A DNA stretch of 64,000 nucleotides from Pseudomonas frederiksbergensis (GTDB taxonomy: Bacteria; Pseudomonadota; Gammaproteobacteria; Pseudomonadales; Pseudomonadaceae), in contig NZ_MOBM01000039.1 of NCBI RefSeq assembly GCF_003732275.1, forward strand, positions 964,187 to 1,028,186, given 5' to 3'. A program made the translations under genes and the position numbers. The first letter of the stretch is position 1. The number at the start of each line of letters is the position of its first letter. The notes under the pieces were generated by a model. That model saw nothing but the letters and a program-made list of their open reading frames with translations. It made no database searches and had not been told where the DNA came from. Shown here one piece after another: positions 53,043-61,603 of the stretch.

Positions 53043-53568
53043 TTGTAACTCCTTGTCGCGTGCTCCTGCATGCCGTACGTATCGCTACAGGCGGTGAGTG
53101 TAGTCAAGGATCCTGAGTCATATTTGAAATTGCCAAAATCTGGCCTGCTGCTCCCATCGCGTAAATTCGCCTCCCCCCATTAAGGTTTGAGCTTGATGTG
53201 CAACCTAGAGGTACCGAATATGAAAAAATCGAGATTGAACGGTCTGAGAGCAGAACAAACTGTTTCGTGAGCAACAACGCCTGATCCTGTCTAGGTTCAG
53301 CGAGCTACAGAAGTACCCCTAGGGGCCTTGGAGCGAGGTGTTGCCCTCGAGTCGGCCATCGGCCTGATATGCATCGGCGTATTGCTTGGTTATGGACTAA
53401 CCAAGCTTGTTTAAGCTCAAACCAAACGCTGATCGGTCGCTTTTGCGCGAACGAATGGAGAAAACTCTCCGCAGGTTAGAAAGCAACAGCAGGTGTTGTG
53501 AGTAGAAATGTGAGTAGATATTGGCGACACCATCCCTCTTACAGCTTAATATGGCGCCTGCAAGCCAA
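53043..53568. other. Island right-end non-coding region with possible gene remnants
   Basis: The promoter of the chaperone operon should lie next to 53042. A 16-codon frame (MKKSRLNGLRAEQTVS) near 53220 and a stop-to-stop frame ending in ESAIGLICIGVLLGYGLTKL at about 53291-53411 look like fragments of lost genes; the second would be a membrane segment. No complete gene is supported. Confidence 0.45.
53499..53519. repeat. GTGAGTAGA repeats, probable integrase arm sites (right end)
   Basis: GTGAGTAGA at 53499-53507 and GTGAGTAGAT at 53510-53519 match the repeats at 32177-32223 beside the integrase, about 50 bases inside the right edge. Confidence 0.65.
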
Positions 53569-53592
53569 AGTTCGAGTCTCCCTCGGGCACCA
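53569..53592 (+). repeat. attR direct repeat
   Basis: AGTTCGAGTCTCCCTCGGG followed by CACCA, matching the tRNA-Leu 3' end with one G deleted. It marks the right boundary of the island. Confidence 0.88.
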
Positions 53593-53600
53593 AAATTAAG

Positions 53601-53630
53601 AAAGGTCTTGCTTTGCAAGGCCTTTTTTTT
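53601..53630 (+). terminator. Original tRNA-Leu terminator, displaced by the island
   Basis: AAGGTCTTG and CAAGGCCTT form a stem followed by eight Ts just past attR. Before insertion this would have ended the tRNA transcript. Confidence 0.75.
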
Positions 53631-53666
53631 CGCCTAAAGAAAAGTGAGCCCACCCCGCCGCCCCGT

Positions 53667-53697
53667 AGGAGCTGCCGAAGGTTGCGAGCTTTTGATT
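53667..53697. repeat. Single REP of the TAGGAGCTGCCGAAGG family
   Basis: GTAGGAGCTGCCGAAGGTTG followed by CGAGCTTTTGAT resembles the inverted pair at 13783-13861. It marks the resumption of core chromosome after the island. Confidence 0.7.
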
Positions 53698-53754
53698 TTG
53701 CTCTTTCGGCGCGACAGCCCAAAACCGCTCGCTAACGAATCAAGGATTCACACA

Positions 53755-54084
53755 ATGGAATTGCCACTGGAAACCGTTGCCCTTTTCGCCTTCAAGCTGG
53801 CTTATGAGACGGAAGGTGAAAGTCCGATTCTGCGGGATGATCCGATCATGAGTGACTATGAGCGGGAGGTATTCGGCTTGCTGGTGCGCAGGGGTGATGT
53901 CGAGGGTATTCAGTTTAGAGTGGCGCATTGTGTGGGTTTGGCGCTGGACGCTATAGGCGGCGTAGATACGCCGCTAGGGCGCGAACTACATAGATTGTCG
54001 GCTGATTTGCGTGGTGCGCAGACCCTGGAGCAACTTGATGCACCGCTCATCGCACTCAAGGACTACTTGAAAGCTATTCAGTGA
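53755..54084 (+). CDS. Hypothetical protein
   Basis: A 109-residue acidic, largely helical protein starting MELPLETVALFAFKLAYETE and ending ALKDYLKAIQ. No family is recognised. The ATG at 53755 was chosen because the upstream in-frame extension runs through a REP. A fragment matching its last codons recurs at about 54619-54653, pointing to a lost duplicate. Confidence 0.6.
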   Translation: MELPLETVALFAFKLAYETEGESPILRDDPIMSDYEREVFGLLVRRGDVEGIQFRVAHCVGLALDAIGGVDTPLGRELHRLSADLRGAQTLEQLDAPLIALKDYLKAIQ

Positions 54085-54221
54085 GTGCAACCAAAACCCA
54101 CCCGGACAACAACGCCCTTCAGCACAGAGCTATCAGTTTGATATCGTGCCTCCATAGCTTCATCTCATCAAAGATGACCAATAGCGGTTTCAGGGGCATT
54201 GTTAACAAGGAAAAGGATTGA

Positions 54222-54599
54222 ATGCAGCTAATCGGCGTGTTGGTGTTCTTCGCTGCGACAGTGGGGATGTGGATTTGGGTGGTGAGGAACCGTGGTACCG
54301 GGAATCTGTGGCTCGCTAATCTGGCAGGTGCCGTGGGTAGCTTTATTGTCGGGCTTGCGGTGCTGATTCTGTTCAACAGATGGTTTGTCCCCGGAGGAAA
54401 CTCGGCACGGGGCGTAGTATTCATGTTCTATACGTTGATGGCGGTTTTAGGGGCCTTTGTCGGAACTTGGCTTCTGGTGATTGCCTGGCTCAAGCAGTCT
54501 GAATACCCCGTCGTCCGTCATGTCATCGCCGGAGCGTGCAGTGTGTTGGCGGCACTGACCACGGTGGTGTTGTGGGTGATGATCCTTCCCGCCAAGTGA
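54222..54599 (+). CDS. Small inner-membrane protein with four predicted TM helices
   Basis: A 125-residue hydrophobic protein. TM segments are at about 1-20 (LIGVLVFFAATVGMWIWVV), 29-51 (LANLAGAVGSFIVGLAVLIL), 66-88 (VFMFYTLMAVLGAFVGTWLL) and 100-122 (VIAGACSVLAALTTVVLWVM). No known family or motif is evident. It is monocistronic between a hypothetical gene and the formate dehydrogenase operon. Confidence 0.6.
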   Translation: MQLIGVLVFFAATVGMWIWVVRNRGTGNLWLANLAGAVGSFIVGLAVLILFNRWFVPGGNSARGVVFMFYTLMAVLGAFVGTWLLVIAWLKQSEYPVVRHVIAGACSVLAALTTVVLWVMILPAK

Positions 54600-54618
54600 G
54601 TGTTTTGACACCCCGCCC

Positions 54619-54653
54619 ATGGCGCTCAAGGGTTACCTGAAAACTACTCAGTG
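54619..54653 (+). pseudogene. 3' remnant of a duplicate of the 53755 gene
   Basis: The sequence encodes MALKGYLKTTQ followed by a stop, closely matching the end of the 53755 gene (ALKDYLKAIQ and stop), and the similarity continues a few bases past the stop. Only the final codons remain. Confidence 0.5.
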
Positions 54654-54937
54654 AGCGAACGCCTCGGCCTGCGCTCTTCTAGACTTAATAGATAGTCGTA
54701 GACAGAATCGAACACGTCGCTTTGGTGCTGATGAATCAAAGGCAGCATGGCAAGCTGCCTGTTATGCCCTGAAGAGGTGCGGCAAAGACCGCACCGGGCC
54801 CAACAAGATGCCCGCTCAGGGTGCCTGGCCAACGGCCTGAAAATGCCACGATGCCGTGACGTGGTGTGACTGCCGCAGCCGACACTTTCGGACAACTGAC
54901 AACCGCCTGGTTTGTCCGTGATCGTGAGGAATGCTGT

Positions 54938-55414
54938 ATGCCTGATGAGATGTTGCACCTGCCTATGGTCAACAGCCTGCTGGAGCGCCACAAACGCTCC
55001 CCCGGCGCACTGTTGCCCATCCTTCATGAGATTCAGGAGGGCATCGGTTACATCCCCGATGCCGCCATCCCCGAGATTGCCCACGCCCTCAACCTGAGTC
55101 AGGCCGAGGTTCGCGGGGTGATCAGCTTCTACCATGACTTCCGCACCGCGCCTCCGGCCCGGCATATTCTGCGTCTGTGCCGGGCCGAGTCCTGCCAGAG
55201 CCGCGGCGCCGAGCAGCTCGCCGCGCAGTTGCGCGAACGTCTGCAACTGGACGACCACGGCAGCAGCGCCGACGGCAACATCAGTCTGCGCCCGGTGTAT
55301 TGCCTCGGCGCCTGCGCCTGCTCGCCAGCCCTGGAGCTGGATGGTCAGCTGCATGCGCGGCTCAGCCCCGAGCGTCTGGATGCCCTGCTCGATGCTTGCC
55401 GGGAGGATGCATGA
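54938..55414 (+). CDS. fdsG: NAD-dependent formate dehydrogenase gamma subunit
   Basis: A 158-residue NuoE-like protein holding one [2Fe-2S] cluster, with ligands in CRAESCQSRG and YCLGACACSPAL. It transfers electrons from FdsA toward FdsB in a soluble complex. GAGGA eight bases before ATG 54938 sets the start. It is first in the fdsGBAD operon; its stop overlaps the fdsB start. Confidence 0.92.
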   Translation: MPDEMLHLPMVNSLLERHKRSPGALLPILHEIQEGIGYIPDAAIPEIAHALNLSQAEVRGVISFYHDFRTAPPARHILRLCRAESCQSRGAEQLAAQLRERLQLDDHGSSADGNISLRPVYCLGACACSPALELDGQLHARLSPERLDALLDACREDA

Positions 55415-56970
55415 TGCCGCGCCTCTATCTGCCCTGTGATTCTCTGGCCCGCGCCGTGGGCGCCGATGAGGTGGCCGTGGCCCTTGCCACTCAGGCCCAA
55501 CGCAATCTGCAGCTGGACCTGCAACGCACCAGTTCTCGCGGCCTGTACTGGCTGGAACCGCTGCTGGAAGTGGACAGCCCGCAAGGTCGTATCGGCTTCG
55601 GCCCGCTGACGGCTGCCGATGTGCCGTCGGTGCTCGATGCGCTGCAAGGCGAGCCGTCCGCCCATCCGCTGGCCCTGGGGCTGGTGGAAGAGTTGCCGTA
55701 TCTGAAGACTCAACAACGCCTGCTGTTTGCCCGCGCTGGCATTACCCAGCCGCTGTCCCTGGAGGATTACCGGGCTCACGGCGGCTTCGAGGGCTTGACC
55801 CAGGCCATCGCCTTGGGCGGCGAGCAGACCGCGACTGCTGTGTTCGATTCGGGGTTGCGTGGCCGTGGCGGCGCGGCCTTCCCGGCCGGGATCAAATGGC
55901 GCACGGTGCGCGCCACCCAGGCTGCGCAGAAATACATTGTGTGCAACGCCGACGAAGGCGACTCCGGCACCTTTGCTGACCGCATGCTGATGGAAGGCGA
56001 CCCGTTCCTGCTGATCGAAGGCATGGCGATTGCCGGTCTGTGCGTTGGAGCGACTTACGGCTACATCTATGTGCGCTCGGAATACCCGGCTGCCGTGGCG
56101 ACACTGCGTGCGGCACTGGATATTGCCCGGTCCGCCGGTTACCTCGGCGCCGATGTCGGCGGCAGCGGCCAGGCCTTCGATATGGAAGTGCGAGTTGGTG
56201 CCGGCGCGTACATCTGCGGTGAAGAAACTGCGCTGCTGGACTCGCTCGAAGGCAAGCGCGGGATTGTTCGCGCCAAGCCACCGATCCCCGCCTTGCAGGG
56301 TCTGTTCGGCCTGCCGACCCTGGTACACAACGTGCTGACCCTGGCCTCGGTGCCGCTGATTCTGGCCAAGGGTGCGCAGTTCTACCGCGATTACGGCATG
56401 GGCCGCTCCCTGGGCACCATGCCCTTCCAGCTGGCGGGCAATATTCGTCACGGCGGCCTGGTGGAACGGGCCTTTGGTCTGACCCTGCGGGAACTGGTGG
56501 AAGACTACGGCGGCGGGACCGCCAGTGGCCGACCGCTGAAGGCCGCTCAGGTCGGTGGCCCGCTCGGCGCTTGGGTGCCACCGTCGAAATTCGACACGCC
56601 GCTGGATTACGAAGCCTTCGCTGCCATCGGCGCCATGCTCGGTCACGGCGGTGTGGTAGTGGCTGACGACACCTTGGACATGGCCCACATGGCGCGCTTC
56701 GCGATGCAGTTCTGCGCCGAGGAATCCTGTGGCAAATGCACCCCATGCCGCATCGGCTCGACCCGGGGCGTGGAGGTGATCGACCGCCTGCTGGCCGCGC
56801 CTGACCAGAACAGTCGTGATGAGCAGGTGATCATCCTCAAGGACCTGTGCGACACCCTGCAATACGGTTCGCTGTGCGCGTTGGGCGGCATGACCTCCTA
56901 TCCGGTGGTCAGCGCCCTCAAGTACTTCCCCGCCGACTTCGGTCTGCAGTCCTCGGAGGCCGACCAATGA
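55411..56970 (+). CDS. fdsB: NAD-dependent formate dehydrogenase beta subunit
   Basis: A 519-residue NuoF-like subunit that binds FMN and NAD and reduces NAD+. Visible motifs are SGLRGRGGAAFPAGIKW (FMN/NAD region), CNADEGDSGTFADR and GAYICGEETALLDSLEG, and the [4Fe-4S] ligands in EESCGKCTPCRIG plus a later cysteine in CALGG. Two adjacent ATGs (55411, 55414) follow GGGAGG; the first is given. The stop overlaps fdsA. Confidence 0.93.
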   Translation: MMPRLYLPCDSLARAVGADEVAVALATQAQRNLQLDLQRTSSRGLYWLEPLLEVDSPQGRIGFGPLTAADVPSVLDALQGEPSAHPLALGLVEELPYLKTQQRLLFARAGITQPLSLEDYRAHGGFEGLTQAIALGGEQTATAVFDSGLRGRGGAAFPAGIKWRTVRATQAAQKYIVCNADEGDSGTFADRMLMEGDPFLLIEGMAIAGLCVGATYGYIYVRSEYPAAVATLRAALDIARSAGYLGADVGGSGQAFDMEVRVGAGAYICGEETALLDSLEGKRGIVRAKPPIPALQGLFGLPTLVHNVLTLASVPLILAKGAQFYRDYGMGRSLGTMPFQLAGNIRHGGLVERAFGLTLRELVEDYGGGTASGRPLKAAQVGGPLGAWVPPSKFDTPLDYEAFAAIGAMLGHGGVVVADDTLDMAHMARFAMQFCAEESCGKCTPCRIGSTRGVEVIDRLLAAPDQNSRDEQVIILKDLCDTLQYGSLCALGGMTSYPVVSALKYFPADFGLQSSEADQ

Positions 56971-59855
56971 TCACTCTCTTCGACCCGAATACAGATATCG
57001 ACTTGGGCACCCCGGCCCGCGACAGCCAGGTGCAGGTCACCGTGAACATCGACGGCCGCAGCATCAGCGTGCCCGAAGGGACCTCGGTGATGCGCGCCGC
57101 CGCGCTGCTGGGCACCACCATTCCCAAACTGTGTGCCACCGACAGCCTGGAAGCCTTCGGCTCCTGCCGCATGTGCCTGGTGGAGATCGATGGCATGCGC
57201 GGCTACCCCGCGTCCTGCACCACGCCGGTCAGCGAAGGCATGAGCGTGCACACCCAGACGCCGAAGCTCGCCACCCTGCGCCGCAATGTCATGGAGTTGT
57301 ACATCTCCGATCACCCGCTGGACTGTCTGACCTGCTCGGCCAACGGCAATTGCGAGCTGCAAACTGTCGCCGGTCAGGTTGGCCTGCGGGAAGTGCGTTA
57401 CGGCTATGAAGGTGAAAATCATCTGGCCGACGTGAAGGACACTTCCAACCCCTACTTCGATTACGACCCGAGCAAGTGCATCGTCTGCAACCGCTGCGTG
57501 CGCGCCTGCGAAGAAACCCAGGGCACCTTTGCCCTGACCATTACCGGGCGCGGTTTCGAATCCCGAGTCGCGGCCGCCGGTGGCGATAACTTCCTCGACT
57601 CCGAATGCGTGTCCTGCGGCGCCTGTGTGCAAGCCTGCCCCACCGCGACCCTGATGGAAAAAAGCGTGGTCGAACTGGGTCAGCCCGAACGCAGCGTGAT
57701 CACCACCTGTGCCTATTGCGGCGTGGGCTGCTCGTTCCGCGCCGAGATGAAAGGCGACAAGCTGGTGCGCATGGTTCCGGACAAGAACGGCCAGGCCAAC
57801 CACGGCCACTCCTGCGTCAAAGGGCGCTTTGCCTGGGGCTACGCCACCCACCCGGATCGCATCACCAAACCGATGATCCGCAAAAACATCAACGATCCCT
57901 GGCAGGAAGTCAGCTGGGATGAAGCGGTGACCTACGCAGCCAGCGAATTCCGCCGGCTGCAGCAAAAGTACGGCCGCGACTCCATTGGTGGCATCACCTC
58001 CAGCCGCTGCACCAACGAAGAAACCTACCTGGTGCAAAAACTGGTGCGCGCCGCGTTCGGCAACAACAACGTCGACACCTGTGCGCGGGTCTGCCACTCG
58101 CCGACCGGCTATGGCTTGAAACAAACTCTTGGCGAATCCGCCGGCACTCAGAGTTTCGACTCGGTGATGCAGGCCGATGTGATCCTGGTAATGGGCGCCA
58201 ACCCCAGCGACGCCCACCCGGTGTTCGCCTCCCAGCTCAAACGCCGCCTGCGTGAAGGCGCGCGGCTGATCGTCATCGACCCACGACGCATTGATCTGGT
58301 GGACTCGGTGCATGCCCGCGCCGAACTGCACCTGGCCCTGCGCCCGGGCACCAACGTCGCCATGCTCAACGCACTGGCTCACGTTATCGTCACCGAAGGA
58401 CTGCTCAACCAGGCCTTTATCGACGCTCGTTGCGAGGACGTTGATTTCGCCCACTGGCGAGAATTCGTCAGCCGCGCGGAAAACTCGCCGGAAGTCCTTG
58501 GCGCCATCTGCGGCGTAGACCCTGCCGACATCCGCGCCGCCGCCCGTCTGTATGCCACCGGCGGCAATGCGGCGATCTACTACGGCCTGGGTGTCACTGA
58601 ACACAGCCAGGGCAGCACCGCCGTCATGGGCATCGCCAACCTGGCCATGGCCACCGGCAACATCGGCCGCGAAGGCGTGGGCGTGAACCCGCTGCGTGGG
58701 CAGAACAACGTTCAGGGCTCGTGCGACATGGGCTCCTTCCCTCACGAGTTGCCTGGCTACCGCCACATCTCCAACGAGGTGGTACGGGCGCAGTTCGAAC
58801 AGGCCTGGAATGTCACCCTGCAACCCGATCCGGGCCTGCGCATTCCCAACATGTTCGAGGCCGCCCTCAGCGGCAGCTTCAAGGGCCTGTATTGCCAGGG
58901 CGAAGACATCGCCCAGAGCGACCCGAATACCCAGCACGTCACCGCAGCCCTGTCCGCCATGGAATGCATCGTGGTGCAGGACATTTTCCTCAACGAAACC
59001 GCCAAGTTCGCCCACGTGTTCCTGCCGGGCTGCTCGTTCCTGGAAAAAGACGGCACGTTCACCAACGCCGAACGACGCATCTCCCGGGTGCGCAAGGTCA
59101 TGGACCCTCTGGGCGGCAAGGCTGACTGGGAAGGCACCGTGGCCCTGGCCAACGCGCTGGGCTACCCGATGAACTACAAACATCCGTCAGAAATCATGGA
59201 TGAAATCGCCAGCCTGACGCCGACCTTCACCAACGTCAGCTACGCCGAACTGGATCGCCACGGCAGCCTGCAATGGCCATGCAACGCGGCGGCACCGGAC
59301 GGCACGCCAACCATGCACATCGAGGAATTCGTGCGCGGCAAGGGGCGATTCATGCTCACCGGCTACGTGCCCACCGAGGAAAAGGTCAACAACCGTTATC
59401 CGTTGCTGCTGACCACCGGGCGCATCCTCAGCCAGTACAACGTCGGCGCCCAGACCCGGCGTACCGACAACGTCGCCTGGCACCACGAAGACCGCCTGGA
59501 AATCCACCCGACCGACGCCGAGAGCCGTGGCATCAACGAAGATGATTGGGTCGGCATTGGCAGCCGCGCCGGACAGACCGTACTGCGCGCGCGGATCACC
59601 GAACGGGTAGCCCCAGGCGTGGTGTACACCACCTTCCACTTCCCTGAATCGGGGGCCAACGTCATCACCACCGACAACTCCGACTGGGCCACCAACTGTC
59701 CGGAGTACAAGGTTACCGCCGTTGAAGTCAGCCGCGTCTACCACCCTTCCGAGTGGCAAAAACGCTATCAGGAATTCAGCGACGAACAACAACGTCTGCT
59801 CGACGAACGCCGCCAGGCACGCACTGCTGGAGCAAAAGCCGAGGTACGCCGATGA
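56967..59855 (+). CDS. fdsA: NAD-dependent formate dehydrogenase alpha (molybdenum) subunit
   Basis: A 962-residue catalytic subunit oxidising formate to CO2. The N-terminal [2Fe-2S] domain has Cys56, Cys67, Cys70 and Cys84; NuoG-like and ferredoxin-like [4Fe-4S] ligands follow (CIVCNRCVRAC at 171-181; CVSCGACVQACP at 214-225). A further cluster motif CAYCGVGC opens the bis-MGD catalytic region. Cys376 in CARVCHSP is the metal-ligating residue, in place of the selenocysteine of FdhF-type enzymes. It requires bis-MGD sulfuration by FdhD/FdsC, not encoded in this window. Confidence 0.94.
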   Translation: MITLFDPNTDIDLGTPARDSQVQVTVNIDGRSISVPEGTSVMRAAALLGTTIPKLCATDSLEAFGSCRMCLVEIDGMRGYPASCTTPVSEGMSVHTQTPKLATLRRNVMELYISDHPLDCLTCSANGNCELQTVAGQVGLREVRYGYEGENHLADVKDTSNPYFDYDPSKCIVCNRCVRACEETQGTFALTITGRGFESRVAAAGGDNFLDSECVSCGACVQACPTATLMEKSVVELGQPERSVITTCAYCGVGCSFRAEMKGDKLVRMVPDKNGQANHGHSCVKGRFAWGYATHPDRITKPMIRKNINDPWQEVSWDEAVTYAASEFRRLQQKYGRDSIGGITSSRCTNEETYLVQKLVRAAFGNNNVDTCARVCHSPTGYGLKQTLGESAGTQSFDSVMQADVILVMGANPSDAHPVFASQLKRRLREGARLIVIDPRRIDLVDSVHARAELHLALRPGTNVAMLNALAHVIVTEGLLNQAFIDARCEDVDFAHWREFVSRAENSPEVLGAICGVDPADIRAAARLYATGGNAAIYYGLGVTEHSQGSTAVMGIANLAMATGNIGREGVGVNPLRGQNNVQGSCDMGSFPHELPGYRHISNEVVRAQFEQAWNVTLQPDPGLRIPNMFEAALSGSFKGLYCQGEDIAQSDPNTQHVTAALSAMECIVVQDIFLNETAKFAHVFLPGCSFLEKDGTFTNAERRISRVRKVMDPLGGKADWEGTVALANALGYPMNYKHPSEIMDEIASLTPTFTNVSYAELDRHGSLQWPCNAAAPDGTPTMHIEEFVRGKGRFMLTGYVPTEEKVNNRYPLLLTTGRILSQYNVGAQTRRTDNVAWHHEDRLEIHPTDAESRGINEDDWVGIGSRAGQTVLRARITERVAPGVVYTTFHFPESGANVITTDNSDWATNCPEYKVTAVEVSRVYHPSEWQKRYQEFSDEQQRLLDERRQARTAGAKAEVRR

Positions 59856-60073
59856 GCACTGACAATCTGATCAAAATGGTCAACCAGATCGCCCAGTACT
59901 TCGCCAGCGAGCCGGACCAGCAAACGGCCGTGCTCGGTGTGCGCAATCACCTGCAGATGTATTGGACACCCGGCATGCGCAAGGAATTGCTGGCCTGGCA
60001 GACGGAGCATCAAGGGGCAGACCTGCACCCACTGGCGCAGGCGGCGGTCAGTGGGGCGGGCTGGGAGGCTTAG
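59852..60073 (+). CDS. fdsD: Formate dehydrogenase delta subunit
   Basis: A 73-residue helical protein (NLIKMVNQIAQYFASEPDQQ, NHLQMYWTPGMRKELL), the usual small last subunit of Fds complexes, needed for assembly or stability. It overlaps fdsA by four bases. A REP palindrome follows about 45 bases later. Confidence 0.9.
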   Translation: MSTDNLIKMVNQIAQYFASEPDQQTAVLGVRNHLQMYWTPGMRKELLAWQTEHQGADLHPLAQAAVSGAGWEA

Positions 60074-60117
60074 GTTTACACAATCCTTGGGGAGGATTTC
60101 CCCTTGGCCTGTTGGCT

Positions 60118-60221
60118 GAAAACTGTGGCGAGGGAGCTTGCTCCCGCTGGACTGCGCAGTAGTCCTTTCTTTGGGGCCGCTTCGCGACCCAGCGGGAGCA
60201 AGCTCCCTCGCCACAGGTTTT
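60118..60221. repeat. REP pair, GTGGCGAGGGAGCTTGCTCC type
   Basis: Inverted REP copies between fdsD and the convergent histidine-kinase gene, with complementary flanking sequence (TGTGGCGAGG and CCTCGCCACA). It may stabilise the 3' end of the fds mRNA. Confidence 0.82.
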
Positions 60222-60250
60222 TGATCATTTCGAGGCGAGTCCTTCGGGAC

Positions 60251-61603
60251 CTAATGCACCGGCAACACCACCAACGCTTCCAACCCGCCCGTCGACCGAT
60301 TACGCAATGTCAGCTCGCCTCCGTGCTCCAGCACAATCGCCCGCGCCGCCGATAACCCTAAACCAACCCCCCCAGTGCTTTTGTTCCGCGAGCCTTCCAT
60401 CCGGAAGAACGGCACAAACACTTGCTCAAGGCAGGCATCTGGAATGCCCGGTCCACGATCCAGTACTTTGATCCGCACCTGGCCAGCGCTCGGGACCAGT
60501 TCAATCCCCGGCTCACTGCCGTACTTGATAGCGTTGTCGAGCAAGTTGGTCATCACCCGTTTAAGCCCCAACGGACGCCCGAAATACACCCACCGCAGCG
60601 GCCCGCTGAACGTAATGTCGACTCCCTGATCGCGGTAATCATCAAGCAATGTTTGCAGCAGTTCCGCCAGATCAAACTGGGTCGCCGGTTCAAGCCGCGC
60701 ATCATCACGAAAGAACTCCAGCGCCGAGTTGATCATTGCCTGCATTTCATCCACATCACGAAAAAGCCGCTGCTGTTGCTCGCTGTCTTCGATGAATTCG
60801 CCACGCAAGCGCATCCGCGTCAGAGGAGCGCGCAGGTCGTGGGAAATGGCGGCGAGCATTTGCGTGCGATCGCGGATGAAGTGTTGCAACTGGGCCTGCA
60901 TGGCGTTGAACGCGAGAATGGCCTGGCGGATTTCGTGGGGGCCGAGCGGTTCGATCGGCGGTGCGCGAAAGTCCACGCCGAAGCGGCGGGCGCCTTCGGC
61001 GAAGCGCTGCAAAGGAGTGGCGAGGCGTCGGGTGGCGATCAGTGCGACCAGTGCGGTGGAGATCAGCACTAGCAGGATCACGATCAGGTAGCGTGGTGCT
61101 TCGTCGAGCCCCCAACTGCGCGAGGGCGCGGAGAACATCAGCCATGATGAATCCGATAGCTCGATCAGCAGCGCGTAATGCGCGTCTTCCATGTGCTCCG
61201 TCCAGTCGGCCGGTTCATAGGCTTCGATGCGCCGGTCAGGGGCTCTGAGCATCGGCTGCAGGATGGTCGAGCCGATGTCAGACTTCGGATCATCCACTGT
61301 CGGCAGGTTGAGATCGTGCCGGTCAGGGTGCCAAGTGACAGTGAAGCCGTTCTCGTTGGCAGCTTGCGCCAATGGGTTGCGCAGTGGCGCCGGGGCGGCC
61401 TCGATGATGCGGGCGATGGCGGCGGCTTTTTCCAGCAAGCCGATTTCGGTCAGTGGCGGGCGCGCCCAAACCCCGGCCAATTGGATAAACAACCCATTGA
61501 GCGCCAGTGAAATGAGCATGGCCAGGATGATCGTCAACGCGATCCAGCGCGCCACCGTATCTTGCGCCCAGTCTCGGGCGCGAGTCCGCTTCAGCCAGCT
61601 CAT
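60251..61603 (-). CDS. Sensor histidine kinase, EnvZ-type
   Basis: A 450-residue kinase. Two TM segments (about 20-45 and 172-191) bracket a periplasmic sensor of about 125 residues. A HAMP domain (about 190-245; RLATPLQRFAEGARRFGVDF) leads to the HisKA domain with phospho-acceptor His255 in AAISHDLRAPLTRMR. The catalytic domain has MTNLLDNAIKYGSEPG, DRGPGIPD and GVGLGLSAARAIV. It phosphorylates the OmpR-type regulator encoded four bases overlapping upstream. Signal unknown. Confidence 0.92.
   Translation of the reverse strand: MSWLKRTRARDWAQDTVARWIALTIILAMLISLALNGLFIQLAGVWARPPLTEIGLLEKAAAIARIIEAAPAPLRNPLAQAANENGFTVTWHPDRHDLNLPTVDDPKSDIGSTILQPMLRAPDRRIEAYEPADWTEHMEDAHYALLIELSDSSWLMFSAPSRSWGLDEAPRYLIVILLVLISTALVALIATRRLATPLQRFAEGARRFGVDFRAPPIEPLGPHEIRQAILAFNAMQAQLQHFIRDRTQMLAAISHDLRAPLTRMRLRGEFIEDSEQQQRLFRDVDEMQAMINSALEFFRDDARLEPATQFDLAELLQTLLDDYRDQGVDITFSGPLRWVYFGRPLGLKRVMTNLLDNAIKYGSEPGIELVPSAGQVRIKVLDRGPGIPDACLEQVFVPFFRMEGSRNKSTGGVGLGLSAARAIVLEHGGELTLRNRSTGGLEALVVLPVH

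Larger units (their letters stand above)
32039..53592 (+). mobile_element. Genomic island in tRNA-Leu(CAA): PICI-like phage satellite backbone with restriction and chaperone cargo
   Basis: The island is about 21.5 kb. Its edges are direct repeats at 32039-32063 and 53569-53592, sharing AGTTCGAGTCTCCCTCGGG exactly and ending in GCACCA, with one G missing from the right copy. A P4-type integrase gene begins about 210 bases inside the left edge. Backbone genes are integrase, AlpA, Toprim primase, ATPase and a Nu1-like small terminase; no capsid, tail or large terminase gene is present. Cargo is a type I restriction operon with a PrrC-like ATPase and an Hsp70-like triad. A second tyrosine recombinase inside suggests a composite origin. 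Excision ability is not known. Confidence 0.88.

Noticed and set aside
53397..53618. 73-codon minus-strand frame across the island right boundary
   Set aside because: It spans the attachment repeat and integrase sites, so it is a chance frame created by insertion.
56898..59183. 761-codon minus-strand frame opposite fdsA
   Set aside because: FdsA motifs on the plus strand are unambiguous; the long antisense frame results from high GC at third positions.
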